From NCBI GenBank assembly GCA_964631375.1, contig CAZVYQ010000009.1:7355-71354 (forward strand): a DNA stretch of 64,000 bases. The letters run 5' to 3'. The stretch is from JAAYYM01 sp964631375. Its GTDB lineage: Bacteria; Bacillota; Clostridia; Lachnospirales; Lachnospiraceae. The notes beneath the pieces are model-generated. The model had not been told where the DNA came from, did not search any database, and saw only the letters and a list, made by a program, of their open reading frames with translations. A program made the position numbers and the translations under genes. Below, piece after piece: positions 61,916 to 64,000 of the stretch. Numbering within the stretch: the first letter of the stretch is position 1; every line of letters starts with the position of its first letter.

Positions 61916-61953
61916 TCAAGGGAGAGTTCTCACGAAGTGAGATGCCCTTGATT
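61914..61953 (+). terminator. Hairpin at the end of the ABC locus
   Basis: AATCAAGGG pairs with CCCTTGATT, enclosing an inner CTCAC-GAA-GTGAG stem. The outer stem includes the last base pairs of the permease stop region. There is no clear T tract afterwards, so termination strength is uncertain. Confidence 0.55.
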
Positions 61954-62269
61954 ACAGAGTAGTTCTTATTATGATATTTAACATAGAAATGTTGTAAAAA
62001 AATATATACAGTTCATTTTATTGGATGGATAATGAACGTGATTATTTGTGCAAATGGGGTGGGTACCAAGTTGGAAAAATATCGTTAAAAGCGCAAACGG
62101 TTATATTCAATAAGATTGATATCTAATTAAGTGGAGAAGAAAGGTCGTAAAACAGATGAAAGATATCTTAGTGAAATCTTTCATTTTGCAAAAGATTATT
62201 TCGGAGAGTATCGTAGCTTCTCAGATTACTACAGAATCGAAGTTAAACAGTAAAATGGAGAATCATATT
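61954..62269. other. Intergenic stretch without an assignable gene
   Basis: About 316 bases. I see no convincing promoter; TATATT near 62092 has no -35. A frame opening at 62156 joins the next gene in phase but lacks a ribosome site and conserved features. GGAGA just before 62270 is the ribosome site of the YdeI-family gene. Confidence 0.4.
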
Positions 62270-62830
62270 ATGAGTGATATTCTTGAGTTTTCAAGCAGAA
62301 AAGATTTTAGGAAGTGGCTATGTGAGAATTGTATGTCGGAAGCAGGCTTTTGGTTGTTGTTCGGAAAATCGGGTGGACCAAAAACAATCAAGGCAAGAGA
62401 GGCCTTAGAAGAGGCTCTTTGTTTTGGTTGGATTGATGGTCAAATGGAAAGTATTAACGATAAAACTTACAAAAAGTATTTCTCGCTACGAAGGACTAAC
62501 AGTAAATGGTCTGAGAAAAATAAAGCATTGGCTAGACAACTGGAAGAACAAGGATTGATGACCGACTATGGCAGAAAGAAAATCGAGGAAGCGAAACAAA
62601 ATGGTCAATGGGATATACCAAAAGCTCCTGCGATTACAGAAGAACAGATTGCCCTTGTTGCTACTGTATTAAGGGATAATGAGCCTGCATATACCAATTT
62701 CCTAAATATGTCCTTATCTGTCAGAAAGACATATACGCGAGCATACTTTGATGCGAAAACAGACACCGGGAGAGAAAAACGAAAACTATGGATGGTAGAA
62801 CGGCTCAATATGAATTTGAAGCCAATGTAA
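62270..62830 (+). CDS. YdeI/OmpD-associated family protein
   Basis: 186 residues from the ATG at 62270 (TGGAGA eight bases upstream). Family features are FSSRKDFRKWL near the N-terminus, EAGFWLLFGKSGGPKTIKAREALEEALCFGWIDGQ, YKKYFSLRRTNSKWSEKNKALA, and a C-terminal NMSLSVRKTYTRAYFDAKTDTGREKR. YdeI proteins have been linked to bacteriocin or peptide protection in some bacteria, but the biochemical function is not known. Neighbouring the ABC peptide-response locus makes such a role attractive, though it has its own transcript. Confidence 0.8.
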   Translation: MSDILEFSSRKDFRKWLCENCMSEAGFWLLFGKSGGPKTIKAREALEEALCFGWIDGQMESINDKTYKKYFSLRRTNSKWSEKNKALARQLEEQGLMTDYGRKKIEEAKQNGQWDIPKAPAITEEQIALVATVLRDNEPAYTNFLNMSLSVRKTYTRAYFDAKTDTGREKRKLWMVERLNMNLKPM

Positions 62831-62923
62831 ATGCAAAGGTTGCAAGTCACATATGAAAAGCTGGGAGATTGAAATGGCAGATATGTTATTTTAGAAAAAT
62901 GAATGGGCACAGGAGCATTTCAT

Positions 62924-63331
62924 ATGAATAAGGACATTTTTGTTTTATGGATACTTAGTATTTCACTTTCCTTGTGCGCATGTGGCGGAAAAACAAACGG
63001 TGTAGTTATCAATTATGGCGAATCTGAAATCTATTCAGATGATGAGATAAATTTAGCAGTTGAGGTTGTTAAAGCACAGTTTGAGGAGTTTGAGGGTTGC
63101 GAATTACATACTCTCAGTTATGCCGGGGACAGTGCATGTAAAGCTTATCTTGCATATTGTTGCGATCTTGATGAGAATAAGGATTTTGTTGAGTGTATTG
63201 TTTTTAATTCATCATTTCATTCACCTAAAAATGGCGGTGGTGCTTGGGAAGCAGATTATGAATACACTTGGTCATGGTATCTTGCAAGAGAGAAAAACGG
63301 TAGTTGGACGTTGCTTACATTTGGATATTAG
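62924..63331 (+). CDS. Small lipoprotein of unknown function
   Basis: 135 residues from the ATG at 62924 (AGGAG upstream). Signal peptide with lipobox LCAC (MNKDIFVLWILSISLSLCAC), then a ~110-residue domain with INLAVEVVKAQFEEFEGCELHTLSYAGD, three more cysteines and ending in WSWYLAREKNGSWTLLTFGY. The phrase AVEVVKAQFEEFEGCELHTLSYAGD recalls small clostridial lipoproteins without assigned function. Followed by a GNAT gene 18 bases later. Confidence 0.7.
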   Translation: MNKDIFVLWILSISLSLCACGGKTNGVVINYGESEIYSDDEINLAVEVVKAQFEEFEGCELHTLSYAGDSACKAYLAYCCDLDENKDFVECIVFNSSFHSPKNGGGAWEADYEYTWSWYLAREKNGSWTLLTFGY

Positions 63332-63349
63332 TTTTGGAGGATAATTGAC

Positions 63350-63796
63350 ATGCAGATAATCAAAGGAAATAGAGATTATATAGAAGAGTGTGTGGAAGCT
63401 TTACAAGCATCTGAATTGGGAAAATACTATTTTTCAAGAGAGGGAAGTGCCAGGGAGGCCGTAGAAGAAGGATTAGTTGCCGAAACGCTATATATTGCAG
63501 TAGAGCAAGATGAGTTTAAGGGATTTTTCTATTATATTCCAAACGGCGCATTTCATGGGTTTCCATATCTTCATTTAATTGTGACAAAGGCAACAGAGCG
63601 AGGAAGCGGTGTCGGAACACAGATGCTTCACTATCTGGAAAGCATTGTAAACAGTCCGAAACTATTTCTGGTAGTGGCTGATTTCAACCCCAAGGGAAAA
63701 GAGTTTTATGTAAAAAACGGTTATATCCAAGTCGGTAGAATCGAAAGTCTTTACCGTGAGGAAATAACAGAGAACCTTATGATGAAATTTCTATAA
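63350..63796 (+). CDS. GNAT-family N-acetyltransferase
   Basis: 148 residues. The acetyl-CoA-binding region V-x-x-x-x-R-G-x-G-x is seen as KATERGSGVGTQMLHYLE near residue 87, followed by the VVADFNPKGKEFYVKNGY that is typical of the end of the fold. No substrate can be assigned. AGGA precedes the ATG; 15 bases before the next gene, which is of the same family but another branch. Confidence 0.8.
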   Translation: MQIIKGNRDYIEECVEALQASELGKYYFSREGSAREAVEEGLVAETLYIAVEQDEFKGFFYYIPNGAFHGFPYLHLIVTKATERGSGVGTQMLHYLESIVNSPKLFLVVADFNPKGKEFYVKNGYIQVGRIESLYREEITENLMMKFL

Positions 63797-63811
63797 GAGA
63801 AAGGTGGTATT

Positions 63812-64000
63812 ATGGGTAAAAGTATTTTTCCAATTTTGGAAACAGAGAGACTTATATTACGAGAAATTGTTACAGAGGATGCAGAGTCAATATTTCATTA
63901 TCTTTCAGATGCGGATGTTAATTAATACTTAGAAGACAGTACAGACAGCGTAGAAGAAGCGGAGGGCTATGTATCATGGTGTAATGATACATACAAAAAT
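63812..64000 (+). pseudogene. GNAT-family acetyltransferase, interrupted and cut by the window edge
   Basis: Starts ATG 63812 after AAGGTGG. Reading gives SIFPILETERLILREIVTEDAESIFHYLSDADVN, the typical start of RimJ/RimL-like acetyltransferases, then TAA at 63923-63925, then the same frame continues with YLEDSTDSVEEAEGYVSW, as the family would. The stop sits where a lysine or similar residue is expected (VNxYLE), so a single-base nonsense change (or sequence error) is the simplest reading. The rest lies beyond the window. Confidence 0.7.

Noticed and set aside
62156..62269. Upstream extension of the YdeI-family protein
   Set aside because: No ribosome site or family similarity; ATG at 62270 is better placed.
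1..64000. tRNA, rRNA, CRISPR array, phage genes, complete insertion sequence
   Set aside because: Looked for on both strands by eye; none could be supported. The Rpn gene is transposase-related but not a mobile element with ends.

Overview
The window looks like a chromosome segment of a low-to-moderate GC Clostridia, most likely Lachnospiraceae. The evidence is a FabK-type fatty-acid cluster in the Clostridia order (acpP-fabK-fabD-fabG-fabF-accB-fabZ-accC-accD-accA), a single-chain 1255-residue PurL, QueH, a CD1871A-type CXXC micro-protein, Rpn-type nuclease, FlxA-like protein and strong Shine-Dalgarno sequences. No rRNA, tRNA, CRISPR array, phage or complete insertion sequence was seen. Species cannot be named from sequence reading alone.

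Layout. 1-2641: end of a sugar operon (DeoR regulator tail, rhamnulokinase, KdgT-like permease). 2682-3905 (minus): catalytically dead EAL-HDOD signalling protein. 4008-13798: eleven-gene type II fatty-acid synthesis operon from ACP through acetyl-CoA carboxylase, ending with an acyl-CoA synthetase; fabH and a fabT-type repressor are absent, and the promoter carries a GC-rich perfect palindrome in its spacer. 13836-15958: ArsB/SLC13-like permease with a structured leader, then a cytidylate-kinase-like protein. 15949-22999: MerR and LytTR regulators, divergent from a broken M13 lipoprotein peptidase and an FtsX-type ABC exporter. 23118-25702: MBOAT/DHHW O-acetylation pair. 25738-30506: GntR regulator, clpC, a small unknown protein, radA. 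30531-37878: TetR regulator, purL, GGDEF-EAL protein, queH. 37880-41061: AraC regulator, a DapF homologue with both catalytic cysteines replaced by serine, Fe-S aldo/keto reductase.

41170-43091 is a compact redox module: TlpA-like thioredoxin lipoprotein, a 48-residue CXXC membrane peptide and a NapH-like polyferredoxin, followed by a decayed small ORF. 43110-45640 is a plastic stretch with a FlxA-like protein, an Rpn nuclease bearing a displaced duplicate of part of its own coding sequence, and a relic of a surface protein. 45666-49372: argS with an inverted repeat at its promoter, overlapping tail to tail with a hybrid histidine kinase. 49555-54957: three-gene ABC-2 transporter, esterase lipoprotein, acylglycerolphosphate acyltransferase, and an apparently cytoplasmic GH5 glycosidase on the other strand. 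55070-61915: ABC-2 exporter, OmpR-type regulator, soluble histidine kinase and a second (Bce/MacB-like) ABC system, probably one antimicrobial-peptide or drug response locus. 62270-64000: YdeI-family protein, small lipoprotein, and two GNAT acetyltransferases, the second with an in-frame stop.

The strongest leads are the Ser/Ser DapF homologue, the thioredoxin/CXXC-peptide/polyferredoxin module, the palindrome in the fatty-acid promoter, the GntR-clpC linkage, and the broken M13 peptidase under divergent LytTR/MerR genes. All functional calls are from reading motifs; no database search was run.
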